From Chloroflexota bacterium (GTDB lineage: Bacteria; Chloroflexota; Anaerolineae; Anaerolineales; Villigracilaceae): a stretch of DNA of 5,078 bases. Location: positions 1 through 5,078 of the forward strand of contig JAJYOO010000220.1 in assembly GCA_021796155.1 (NCBI GenBank). The letters run 5' to 3'. Under the pieces are notes generated by a model, which saw only the letters and a program-made list of their open reading frames with translations, ran no database searches and had not been told where the DNA came from. Below, one piece after another: positions 1 through 5,078 of this stretch (positions are counted from its first letter, which is position 1; each line of letters opens with the position of its first letter). The position numbers and the translations under genes are program-made.

Positions 1-1422
1 TCTCGAATCCTGCCATTCTTTTTCAAGAACGATCCGCATCAAGCCGTTCAGCAAGGCAATTTCTGAGCCGCGTTTGTAGCGAAGAGATAACGCTGCATAC
101 TCTTCGATGTTGAAAAAGATGGAACTTGCAACGATCAGCTTGACATGCCGACGGAGAACCGCCTGCCGAATCTTTGTCCCAAAGACAGGGTGATTCTCCG
201 TGATGTCCGATCCAATAATCAAGATTGATTGTGCGTGGCCTGCAACGTCATCCATGGAATTTGACATGGCAGCCAATCCAAGAGATTCGTCCAATCCATC
301 AACCGTGCTACTTCGGCTCAGATGTGCGCTTGAATCAATGTTATTAGTGCCGATGACCTGACGAGCAAATTTGTTCATCAGATAATTTTCTTCATTAAGG
401 ACTTTGGCAGAAGTCAAAAGGCCAATGGCATCGGAGCCGTATTTATCACGGGCCGCGATTAAACCTTTAGCAACGATATCCAATGCTGTATCCCAATCCA
501 CATCCACCCACGGACCGCGCTTCGAAGGACGCGTTGCGCCATCCAACAAATATTTACGGACGCGAGGTTGTTTGAGTCGATCTGATGAATGGATAAATTC
601 ATAGCCGTATCGTCCTTTGACGCAAAGATGGTCGCCGTTGACTGGAGCTTTTGCGTTCGACGAAACCGAAATCACGCGTCCGCCGGGAACATCATCTTTG
701 ACGTTTAGATAAAGCTGACAGCCCACGCCACAATACGGACATATCGTTGCCACTGTTCGATCTGGACGTCCAAGTTTGATGGACATGCGATTGTCCAACG
801 CGCCAGTTGGACAATGCGCTACACAAGCGCCGCATGATTCGCAGCGGGCTTGAAGCATGGTTGTATCCGCCCCGGCAACGATGCGAAGATCATAACCGCG
901 ATAGGCCTGTGTCCAGACAAAACGTCCTTGCACTTCCGCACAAGCACGCACACAACGCGTGCACATGATGCACTTATTCTTATCCACCCAGATAAATGGA
1001 TTTGGATCGCTGTCAATCTGACGGAACGGCTCCTTTGCCATCGCACTTTTCATATCAATGCCATAGTAACGTACCCAGTGAGCAAACTGAGTATCAAGTT
1101 CAGGTTTGACGGAGCCATCGCGAGTGTAACCGGCATCATAAAACCGAGCCAGCAATAATTCCAGAACGGTGCGGCGATAGCGAGTCAGCGCGGGGCTTTC
1201 TGTTTGCACAACCATCCCTGGAGAAACAAGCATTGTGCAGGCAGTCGCTGGCAATCGCATTCCTTGAATATCCACGGAACACAATCGGCAACCACCGTAA
1301 GGTGTTAGGTCTTTGTGATGGCATAAAGTTGGGATGACGATGCCAGCCTGCTCCGCGGCTTTGAGAACCGTTGTGTTTTCCGGGACTTCGAGAGTCTGAC
1401 CATTGATCGTTAAACTGATCAT
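1..1422 (-). CDS. FdhA/NuoG-like molybdopterin oxidoreductase alpha subunit with Ser in place of catalytic Sec/Cys (3' end outside window)
   Basis: The frame is open from ATG 1422 to the window edge (474 codons, no stop), so the C-terminal part is missing. Residues 1-75 form a [2Fe-2S] plant-type ferredoxin domain (Cys34, 45, 48, 62). Residues 145-215 are a double [4Fe-4S] ferredoxin domain (Cys151/154/157/161 and Cys194/197/200/204). From about 222 the molybdopterin domain begins, with its own [4Fe-4S] motif (Cys228/231/235/267) followed by the conserved Lys269. This order is that of NAD-linked formate dehydrogenase alpha subunits. Two departures stand out. In the active-site loop (residues 361-376) the usual Cys-Ala-Arg-Leu-Cys/Sec-His reads Ser365-Ala-His-Leu-Ser369-Arg370. 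Residues 80-150 contain no Cys, so the His-Cys3 cluster usual there is absent. AGGAG at 1429-1433, 6 nt upstream, supports the start. The gene follows nuoF by 29 nt and is presumably its partner. The family is clear; formate dehydrogenase activity is doubtful. Confidence 0.93.
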   Translation of the reverse strand, partial: MISLTINGQTLEVPENTTVLKAAEQAGIVIPTLCHHKDLTPYGGCRLCSVDIQGMRLPATACTMLVSPGMVVQTESPALTRYRRTVLELLLARFYDAGYTRDGSVKPELDTQFAHWVRYYGIDMKSAMAKEPFRQIDSDPNPFIWVDKNKCIMCTRCVRACAEVQGRFVWTQAYRGYDLRIVAGADTTMLQARCESCGACVAHCPTGALDNRMSIKLGRPDRTVATICPYCGVGCQLYLNVKDDVPGGRVISVSSNAKAPVNGDHLCVKGRYGYEFIHSSDRLKQPRVRKYLLDGATRPSKRGPWVDVDWDTALDIVAKGLIAARDKYGSDAIGLLTSAKVLNEENYLMNKFARQVIGTNNIDSSAHLSRSSTVDGLDESLGLAAMSNSMDDVAGHAQSILIIGSDITENHPVFGTKIRQAVLRRHVKLIVASSIFFNIEEYAALSLRYKRGSEIALLNGLMRIVLEKEWQDSR

Positions 1423-1428
1423 CTGTTT

Positions 1429-1433
1429 CTCCT
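1429..1433 (-). promoter_or_regulatory. Shine-Dalgarno of the fdhA-like gene
   Basis: AGGAG on the minus strand lies 6 nt before ATG 1422, within the 29-nt gap after the nuoF-like stop. It fixes the start of the fdhA-like gene, whose protein then begins directly with the first strand of the [2Fe-2S] domain. Confidence 0.8.
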
Positions 1434-1451
1434 GATTGCTATCGAATGCAA

Positions 1452-3104
1452 CTATGAAATCGGTATTGATTCAGGAACGCGATTGGAAATTGGACAAACG
1501 CCGACCGGGCATACACGATCAACGATATGCGCTTCGATCTCTTCCCGGAAATATTTCATGATGTCGCGTAAAGCTGTGGGCGCGGTCTGGCCGAGGCCGC
1601 AATTGGAAACTTCGGACATTGCCTCGGAAATCTTCATTAACAGATCCAAGTCAACGAGAGAAGCATCCCCTTCAGAGATTCGATTCACGATCTCGTACAA
1701 CTGCAAAGTCCCGATGCGACACGGCGTACACTTGCCGCAGCTTTCATTGCGAAAGAAGCGAAGGATCACTTTTGCAAGATCAACAACGCAAGTGTCCTCG
1801 TCGCACACAAGCAAGGCGCCCGAACCGAGACTCACGCCCGCGTTGCGAAATGAACCGAAATCCAAAGGCACATCCTGCAAACTGGCCGGGGCAATCGTCC
1901 CGCTAGAGCCGCCCGTTTGAACCAGTTTGAGTTTCTTGCCATTCTTCATTCCCTTGCCATAAATATCAATCACTTCACGCAAAGTGATTCCCATTGGGAC
2001 TTCGATTGCGCCAGTGAAATTGACATTGCCAAGTATTGTGTAAACTTTTGTCCCGGTGCTCGTCGGGGAACCAATATCGCGATACCAGGCCGCGCCATTG
2101 TGGACGATTGGCAATATGTTTGCCAGCGTCTCCACATTATTTACGACCGTTGGTTTTCCAAACAAGCCATAAGTCGTTGGATATGGCGGACGCGCACGCG
2201 GCATACCGCGCTTGCCCTCCAATGATTCGATCAGCGCAGTTTCCTCGCCGCAGATGTAAGCACCCGCACCGGCATGAGGATGAATATGAAAACTAAAATA
2301 CGTTCCGAAAATATGATCGCCTAAAAAGCCATATTCTTCTGCTTGTCGAATTGCATTTTCGATCCGACGATAAGCCAACAGATATTCCCCGCGGATATAA
2401 ATGTATCCTTCATGCGCGTTGACGGCATAACCAGCAATCGTCATGGCTTCGATAATGCTGAACGGATCGCCTTCCAGAATTAACCGATCTTTGAAAGTGC
2501 CGGGTTCGCTTTCATCCGCATTGCAGATTATGTATTTGGTATCGCCCGGAGTGCTGGCTACAAATCTCCACTTTTGTCCGGTTGGGAAGCCTGCACCGCC
2601 GCGTCCTTGCAAACCGGACTTATCCACTTCCGCGATAACTTCGGCGGAGGTCATTTGCGTTAGCGCCTTTCTAAGCGTCTGAAAACCATCATGCAAAATG
2701 TAATCCTCGATACTTTCGGGATTGATAACTCCGGCGCGCTCCAAAACGATTCGCTTTTGAACCGGCAACGCGCCGCGGCGTCCGCGCATCCAGCCGATCT
2801 CGGGCGCGAGTTCATGCATCATCGCCAGCAAAGAAGGAACAATGTTGCCTTTGAATAAATGCTCCTCCACAATCGTATGCACGTCAGCCACAGTGACCGA
2901 ACCGTATACAGCCGCGTCGGGATAAACAATCACCAGCGGAGTATCCGTTCGAACACCGGCATCGCGGATCGTGGTCACCGCGACTTGGTCGGACAATCCA
3001 AATTCGTCAATCTCATCCAGGAGCGCCCTGAATATGTCCTGTGCACCACGCGCTAGACTGACATCATCAACCGAGACAAGCACCATCGAGCGGATTACCT
3101 TCAT
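1452..3104 (-). CDS. NuoF/HndC-type NADH-binding FMN and [4Fe-4S] subunit
   Basis: The 550-aa flavoprotein subunit should exchange hydride with NAD(H) through FMN and pass electrons to Fe-S clusters in the FdhA-like and NuoE subunits. Visible motifs are the glycine-rich GRGGAGFPTG loop (167-176), NADESEPGTFKDR (195-207), GAGAYICGEETAL (279-291), and the [4Fe-4S] ligands Cys456, 459, 462 and 502. Residues 1-90 align with the thioredoxin-like domain of HndC/HydB proteins but contain no cysteine at all, so that [2Fe-2S] cluster is missing. The protein ends soon after a His526...Cys532-x4-Cys537 tail. The double [4Fe-4S] ferredoxin domain of HydB/HndC is absent. It starts 43 nt after the nuoE-like stop with GAGGTGA upstream; Met7 is a less likely alternative start. 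Complex I NuoF proteins are shorter (about 430-450 aa) because they lack the N-terminal domain. The family call is very firm; NADH versus NADPH preference cannot be read here. Confidence 0.96.
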   Translation of the reverse strand: MKVIRSMVLVSVDDVSLARGAQDIFRALLDEIDEFGLSDQVAVTTIRDAGVRTDTPLVIVYPDAAVYGSVTVADVHTIVEEHLFKGNIVPSLLAMMHELAPEIGWMRGRRGALPVQKRIVLERAGVINPESIEDYILHDGFQTLRKALTQMTSAEVIAEVDKSGLQGRGGAGFPTGQKWRFVASTPGDTKYIICNADESEPGTFKDRLILEGDPFSIIEAMTIAGYAVNAHEGYIYIRGEYLLAYRRIENAIRQAEEYGFLGDHIFGTYFSFHIHPHAGAGAYICGEETALIESLEGKRGMPRARPPYPTTYGLFGKPTVVNNVETLANILPIVHNGAAWYRDIGSPTSTGTKVYTILGNVNFTGAIEVPMGITLREVIDIYGKGMKNGKKLKLVQTGGSSGTIAPASLQDVPLDFGSFRNAGVSLGSGALLVCDEDTCVVDLAKVILRFFRNESCGKCTPCRIGTLQLYEIVNRISEGDASLVDLDLLMKISEAMSEVSNCGLGQTAPTALRDIMKYFREEIEAHIVDRVCPVGVCPISNRVPESIPIS

Positions 3105-3107
3105 CGT

Positions 3108-3114
3108 TCACCTC
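3108..3114 (-). promoter_or_regulatory. Shine-Dalgarno of the nuoF-like gene
   Basis: GAGGTGA on the minus strand lies 3-9 nt before ATG 3104, in the 43-nt gap between the nuoE-like stop and this start. That gap is the longest spacer in the window and shows no convincing promoter or terminator. Confidence 0.75.
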
Positions 3115-3147
3115 TCTGCAATCAAGCAGTGTTCTTTTCGGACACGG

Positions 3148-3645
3148 TCACGCATACCGTTTAAGGATTTCTGATACACGCTCAGGCGTGACATTGCCGA
3201 AAATATCATCGTCAACCAGAAAGACCGGCCCGACGCTGCATACTCCAAGACAACTGGTCATGAGCAGAGACCATTTCATATCTTGGCTCGTTTCTCCCGG
3301 TTGCAATTTCAATTCATCTTGAAGAGCTTGAATAACTTGACGTCCACCCATCACATGGCATGGCGCGCTTTCGCAAAAACGGACAACATGCCTGCCAATC
3401 GGTTGTAGCGAAAACATTTGATAAAAACTTGCCACCGAATACAAATGGCTATCGGCTAGAAACACGCCCTCTTGCGGGATTTGAATACGTCTGCGGATTT
3501 CGGGTAAAGCCGCGGCTGGAATGTAACCAAGCACTTGATTGATCTCGCTCAAGATCGGGATGATGGCATCTCGCGTTGCGCCATGTTTTTTGACTACTTT
3601 TTCTACCAGGTCAACAAGATCCAATTCTTTTATTTCCTGTTCCAT
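3148..3645 (-). CDS. NuoE/HndA-type [2Fe-2S] thioredoxin-like subunit
   Basis: The 165-aa protein matches the NuoE/HndA (24 kDa) family over its whole length. The N-terminal helical part (about 8-80) includes the family-typical stretch LADSHLYSVASFYQMF (63-78). The C-terminal thioredoxin-like domain carries the [2Fe-2S] ligands Cys91-x4-Cys96 and Cys132-x3-Cys136 in their usual places, so the cluster should be intact. In complex I and in NAD(P)-linked hydrogenases and formate dehydrogenases this subunit sits against NuoF and holds the off-pathway N1a cluster. Here it lies between hndB-like and nuoF-like genes, the order of hnd operons. A perfect AGGAGG 4 nt before ATG 3645 sets the start, 15 nt after the previous stop. 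Confidence 0.96.
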   Translation of the reverse strand: MEQEIKELDLVDLVEKVVKKHGATRDAIIPILSEINQVLGYIPAAALPEIRRRIQIPQEGVFLADSHLYSVASFYQMFSLQPIGRHVVRFCESAPCHVMGGRQVIQALQDELKLQPGETSQDMKWSLLMTSCLGVCSVGPVFLVDDDIFGNVTPERVSEILKRYA

Positions 3646-3649
3646 AATT

Positions 3650-3655
3650 CCTCCT
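3650..3655 (-). promoter_or_regulatory. Strong Shine-Dalgarno of the nuoE-like gene
   Basis: AGGAGG on the minus strand, 4 nt before ATG 3645, is the best ribosome-binding match in the window. It lies within the 15-nt gap after the hndB-like stop. Confidence 0.85.
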
Positions 3656-3660
3656 GCAAC

Positions 3661-4038
3661 CTAAATCGTCGGAAATGGAGTTGCGTCAATGACGAATTCC
3701 TCTACAGCATTGCCATTAAGAATATGTTCCTGTACGATTCGCTTGACTACATCGGGGGTTACTTTGCCGTACGTTATTCTTGGCGCATCACCCATAATTA
3801 CTTCAAGAATCGGTTCGTGACCGCACAAGCCGATGCAACCAGTTTGGACAACAATAATGTTCTTCAAGTGATGTGAATTGATTTCATCGTTGAGTATACA
3901 CAACACATCCAGCGCGCCCGCAGCAATTCCGCAAGTCCCCATGCTGACGGCTACAACGACGCTATGATTTTGATTCCGTTGTGTCAAAAGTTTTTCTTTT
4001 AGTTTGGATAATTCATCCAGAGACGTAATTTTAGACAT
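3661..4038 (-). CDS. HndB-like thioredoxin-fold [2Fe-2S] ferredoxin subunit
   Basis: This 125-aa protein is a stand-alone thioredoxin-like [2Fe-2S] domain of the HndB type, the small subunit found between HndA and HndC in NADP-reducing hydrogenases. Key elements are MGTCGIAAGA (33-42, Cys36) and TGCIGLCGHEP (66-76, Cys68 and Cys72). A fourth cysteine, Cys47, lies eleven residues after Cys36; whether it is the fourth ligand is not certain. The C-terminal part (about 88-117) resembles the end of the thioredoxin-like domain in the neighbouring nuoF product, with a shared V-T-x3-V...I-V-x-E-H...G-N pattern. The frame extends to an ATG at 4068, but that would overlap the previous gene. The Met at 4038 has GGAG 8 nt upstream and gives a normal family N-terminus, so I chose 4038. 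It probably supplies the cluster that the NuoF N-terminal domain has lost (inference). Confidence 0.88.
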   Translation of the reverse strand: MSKITSLDELSKLKEKLLTQRNQNHSVVVAVSMGTCGIAAGALDVLCILNDEINSHHLKNIIVVQTGCIGLCGHEPILEVIMGDAPRITYGKVTPDVVKRIVQEHILNGNAVEEFVIDATPFPTI

Positions 4039-4046
4039 GACATTTT

Positions 4047-4050
4047 CTCC
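4047..4050 (-). promoter_or_regulatory. Shine-Dalgarno that decides the hndB-like start
   Basis: GGAG on the minus strand, 8 nt before ATG 4038, favours this start over the in-frame ATG at 4068. The latter would add ten residues unlike the family and overlap the RAM-domain gene by 11 nt. Confidence 0.7.
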
Positions 4051-4057
4051 GCTACGA

Positions 4058-4342
4058 TTAACCGCCAATAGCTATGAATTCTTTCACATGTTCTGGCGGA
4101 TTTTCCAACGACTTATCAGCTTCGATCAAACAGGGAAATGTTCCAATGACGCCTGCGATGGGATTAACTTGAGAAATTATGATCCCCCAAATCTCTTCCA
4201 AACTTCCGGCTTGAACGACAATCGCCGCGTCAAATCGTCCAAACGGTATGCAAGATTCCAATATCACTTTCAATTGTTTCAAAGCGTTATAGACTTCACC
4301 CGTTTTACCGGGAGCGACCTTGAGCAGGATAATTGCTTTCAT
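4058..4342 (-). CDS. Stand-alone Lrp/AsnC-type effector-binding (RAM) domain protein
   Basis: The 94-aa protein resembles the ligand-binding half of Lrp/AsnC regulators (AsnC_trans_reg / RAM domain). A first strand (MKAIILLKVAPG) is followed by a helix (14-28), strands with the typical G-R-F-D-A-A-I-V-V pattern (35-43), a helix (47-60) and a last strand before a polar tail. The predicted layout is beta-alpha-beta-beta-alpha-beta. No helix-turn-helix is present, and there is no room for one, because the hycI-like stop is only 4 nt upstream of the ATG. Such stand-alone domains bind small ligands, often amino acids, as oligomers; the ligand here is unknown. It sits between the hydrogenase maturation protease and the NADH-module genes with AAGGA 7 nt upstream, so it is co-expressed with them. 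A sensor or assembly role is inference. Confidence 0.82.
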   Translation of the reverse strand: MKAIILLKVAPGKTGEVYNALKQLKVILESCIPFGRFDAAIVVQAGSLEEIWGIIISQVNPIAGVIGTFPCLIEADKSLENPPEHVKEFIAIGG

Positions 4343-4346
4343 TTGC

Positions 4347-4847
4347 TTATCCTTTTTGCTCCAGCTCTACACTTGCGATCGCTTCTAAATTCTTTACCGC
4401 TGAATCACCGATCTCGCCACTGCGTTTTAACCAGGCATAGATGCACTCAACTGCCCGTTTAACTTGAAACGAAACCGGATAGCCAAAAGCTACAATCTCA
4501 GGCTGAATGCCGATTAAAGCAACGGATGGCACGAATTCTTGTATTGATTCCATCAAATAGGACAGCGGCAGCGAATGAGTGGTCATAAAGAAAACACTGC
4601 CGACCTGTTCCTTATCAATCAATCGGATATTGCCGCTTGAAAGATTCATATCCGCGGCATCAACGATAACAACTCGTTCGGGCGACATTTCGCGAATTTT
4701 GAATATGCAATTCTCTGGCGCGTTGCCGCCGTCGAGCACATCCCAATCATCCAACGGTGAACGCTCGATTATCCGGGCCAGCATCGGTCCGGCCGCATCG
4801 TCGCCCATCATTTCGTTACCAACCGTAAAGATAAGTTTTTTCTTCAT
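4347..4847 (-). CDS. hycI: HycI-type [NiFe]-hydrogenase maturation endopeptidase
   Basis: The 166-aa protein is an M52-family protease that trims the C-terminus of the hydrogenase large subunit after nickel insertion in the cytoplasm. It resembles Escherichia coli HycI along most of its length. Shared segments include VGNEMMGDDAAGP (9-21), DGGNAPEN (39-46), VDAADM (62-67), MTTHSLPLSYL (88-98) and GIQPEIV (113-119). By alignment to E. coli the nickel-binding residues are Asp17, Asp63 and His91, all present, so it should be active. HycI proteins act on HycE-type large subunits of formate-hydrogenlyase-like group 4 hydrogenases, which implies such a hydrogenase upstream, beyond the right edge. 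The frame extends to 4925, but ATG 4847 gives the normal N-terminus and overlaps the hycH-like stop as ATGA (4844-4847), typical of translational coupling. Confidence 0.94.
   Translation of the reverse strand: MKKKLIFTVGNEMMGDDAAGPMLARIIERSPLDDWDVLDGGNAPENCIFKIREMSPERVVIVDAADMNLSSGNIRLIDKEQVGSVFFMTTHSLPLSYLMESIQEFVPSVALIGIQPEIVAFGYPVSFQVKRAVECIYAWLKRSGEIGDSAVKNLEAIASVELEQKG
4350..4354 (-). promoter_or_regulatory. Shine-Dalgarno of the RAM-domain gene, inside the end of hycI
   Basis: AAGGA on the minus strand, 7 nt before ATG 4342, overlaps the last coding codons of hycI, whose stop is at 4347-4349. This ties translation of the two genes closely together. Confidence 0.7.
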
Positions 4848-5053
4848 TCGCGCATTTTCACCATCAAATACAAAACCGGTTCTGCAACAATTTCTCGAAG
4901 ACAAGCGATCAACGTTCGGACCCATTGAAAACTATTTATGACGGACAATGCAGGAAGCAATTCGTCAACGTGACTTTGATTGATTTCGATTTCATCCCAC
5001 GCAAGCACGCCTTCTAACTTATAGCGAGCTACTCCGTCCGGTAAACTGTTCAA
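4844..5053 (-). CDS. hycH: HycH-like formate hydrogenlyase maturation protein, C-terminal part (5' end disrupted or shortened)
   Basis: The readable frame gives 69 residues matching the C-terminal half of HycH, a protein needed to assemble formate-hydrogenlyase-type hydrogenases. Compared with recalled E. coli HycH (136 aa), K-x-E-G-V, then E-I-x-I-x2-x-H-V and the closing Y-L-M-V-(K/R) pattern line up. The linker before the last helix is about six residues shorter. No good start is visible: the first candidate is TTG 5053 without a clear Shine-Dalgarno, and an in-frame TAA lies at 5066-5068. The apparent similarity seems to run up to that stop. The gene may therefore be broken by a nonsense change or frameshift, or be a natural short form following a gene that ends with that TAA. 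It overlaps hycI by 4 nt. The family assignment is fairly good; its integrity is unclear. Confidence 0.65.
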   Translation of the reverse strand: MNSLPDGVARYKLEGVLAWDEIEINQSHVDELLPALSVINSFQWVRTLIACLREIVAEPVLYLMVKMRE

Positions 5054-5078
5054 GGCTTGTTTTCTTTATGACCACTCA

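Noticed and set aside
313..318. Possible selenocysteine (TGA) codon in the fdhA-like active site.
   Set aside because: The codon at the Sec/Cys position is AGC (Ser) and the frame has no TGA anywhere in the window, so Sec insertion is not involved here.
850..1324. Several 60-100 codon frames on both strands in the 5' half of the fdhA-like gene.
   Set aside because: The fdhA-like reading frame through this stretch carries all its Fe-S cysteines in family spacing, so the others are out-of-frame shadows.
1483..1920. Plus-strand open frame of 145 codons, with a second frame overlapping it.
   Set aside because: It is antisense to the highly conserved C-terminal half of the nuoF-like gene. The translation is low-similarity, rich in Arg, Ser and Thr, and has the look of a shadow frame.
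3105..3147. Possible hairpin (CTGC-loop-GCAG) or internal terminator/promoter in the 43-nt gap before the nuoF-like gene.
   Set aside because: The stem is only 4 bp, has no U tract, and runs close to the ribosome-binding site. No -35/-10 pair is convincing, so it is treated as an ordinary spacer.
4004..4462. Plus-strand open frame of 152 codons.
   Set aside because: It lies antisense across three minus-strand genes (hndB-like, RAM-domain and hycI) that have clear family matches and good ribosome sites. Its own translation resembles nothing known.
4848..4925. N-terminal extension of hycI to the upstream in-frame start at 4925.
   Set aside because: The 26 extra residues are unlike the M52 family and come from the hycH-like coding sequence read in another frame. 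ATG 4847 starts just before the first beta strand, as in E. coli HycI.
1..5078. CRISPR arrays, insertion sequences, tRNA genes, attachment sites and riboswitches.
   Set aside because: I saw no direct-repeat arrays, terminal inverted repeats, transposase motifs or cloverleaf-like sequence. Coding genes fill almost all of the window, with no gap longer than 43 nt between them.

Overview
The window reads as one densely packed bacterial operon on the minus strand, transcribed from the right edge (about 5078) towards the left edge (position 1). In transcription order it holds: the 3' part of a hycH-like gene; hycI, the maturation endopeptidase for group 4 [NiFe] hydrogenases; a stand-alone Lrp/AsnC effector-binding (RAM) domain; a thioredoxin-like [2Fe-2S] subunit (HndB type); a NuoE/HndA-type [2Fe-2S] subunit; a NuoF/HndC-type FMN and [4Fe-4S] subunit; and the first 474 codons of an FdhA-type molybdopterin oxidoreductase, which runs off the left edge. 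Gaps between genes are 43 nt or less, one junction is a 4-nt ATGA overlap, and nearly every start has a good Shine-Dalgarno. I see no internal promoter, terminator, RNA gene, repeat or mobile element.

The host is most likely an anaerobe of moderate GC. The HycH/HycI pair, the cysteine-free N-terminus of NuoF and the overall protein style suggest Chloroflexota (Anaerolineae-like). That is an impression from recalled family sequences, not a demonstrated placement.

How the genes fit together: HycI and HycH serve a membrane-bound, formate-hydrogenlyase-type [NiFe] hydrogenase, whose structural genes should lie just beyond the right edge. The NuoE/HndB/NuoF set is an NAD(P)H-handling diaphorase. 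The FdhA-like protein would supply a chain of Fe-S clusters and a molybdopterin-type domain. On paper this is an NAD-linked formate dehydrogenase attached to a formate hydrogenlyase operon.

The main surprise is that the FdhA-like subunit lacks the residues of a formate dehydrogenase active site. The Sec/Cys position is Ser369 and the adjacent catalytic His is Arg370. It has also lost the His-Cys3 cluster motif usual between its [2Fe-2S] domain and its ferredoxin-like domain. NuoF has lost all cysteines of its N-terminal thioredoxin-like domain and has no C-terminal ferredoxin domain, while the separate HndB subunit keeps its cluster cysteines. I infer that the module may be a NuoEFG-like NADH dehydrogenase feeding or draining a group 4 hydrogenase, with the formate site lost or repurposed, rather than a working NAD-dependent formate dehydrogenase.
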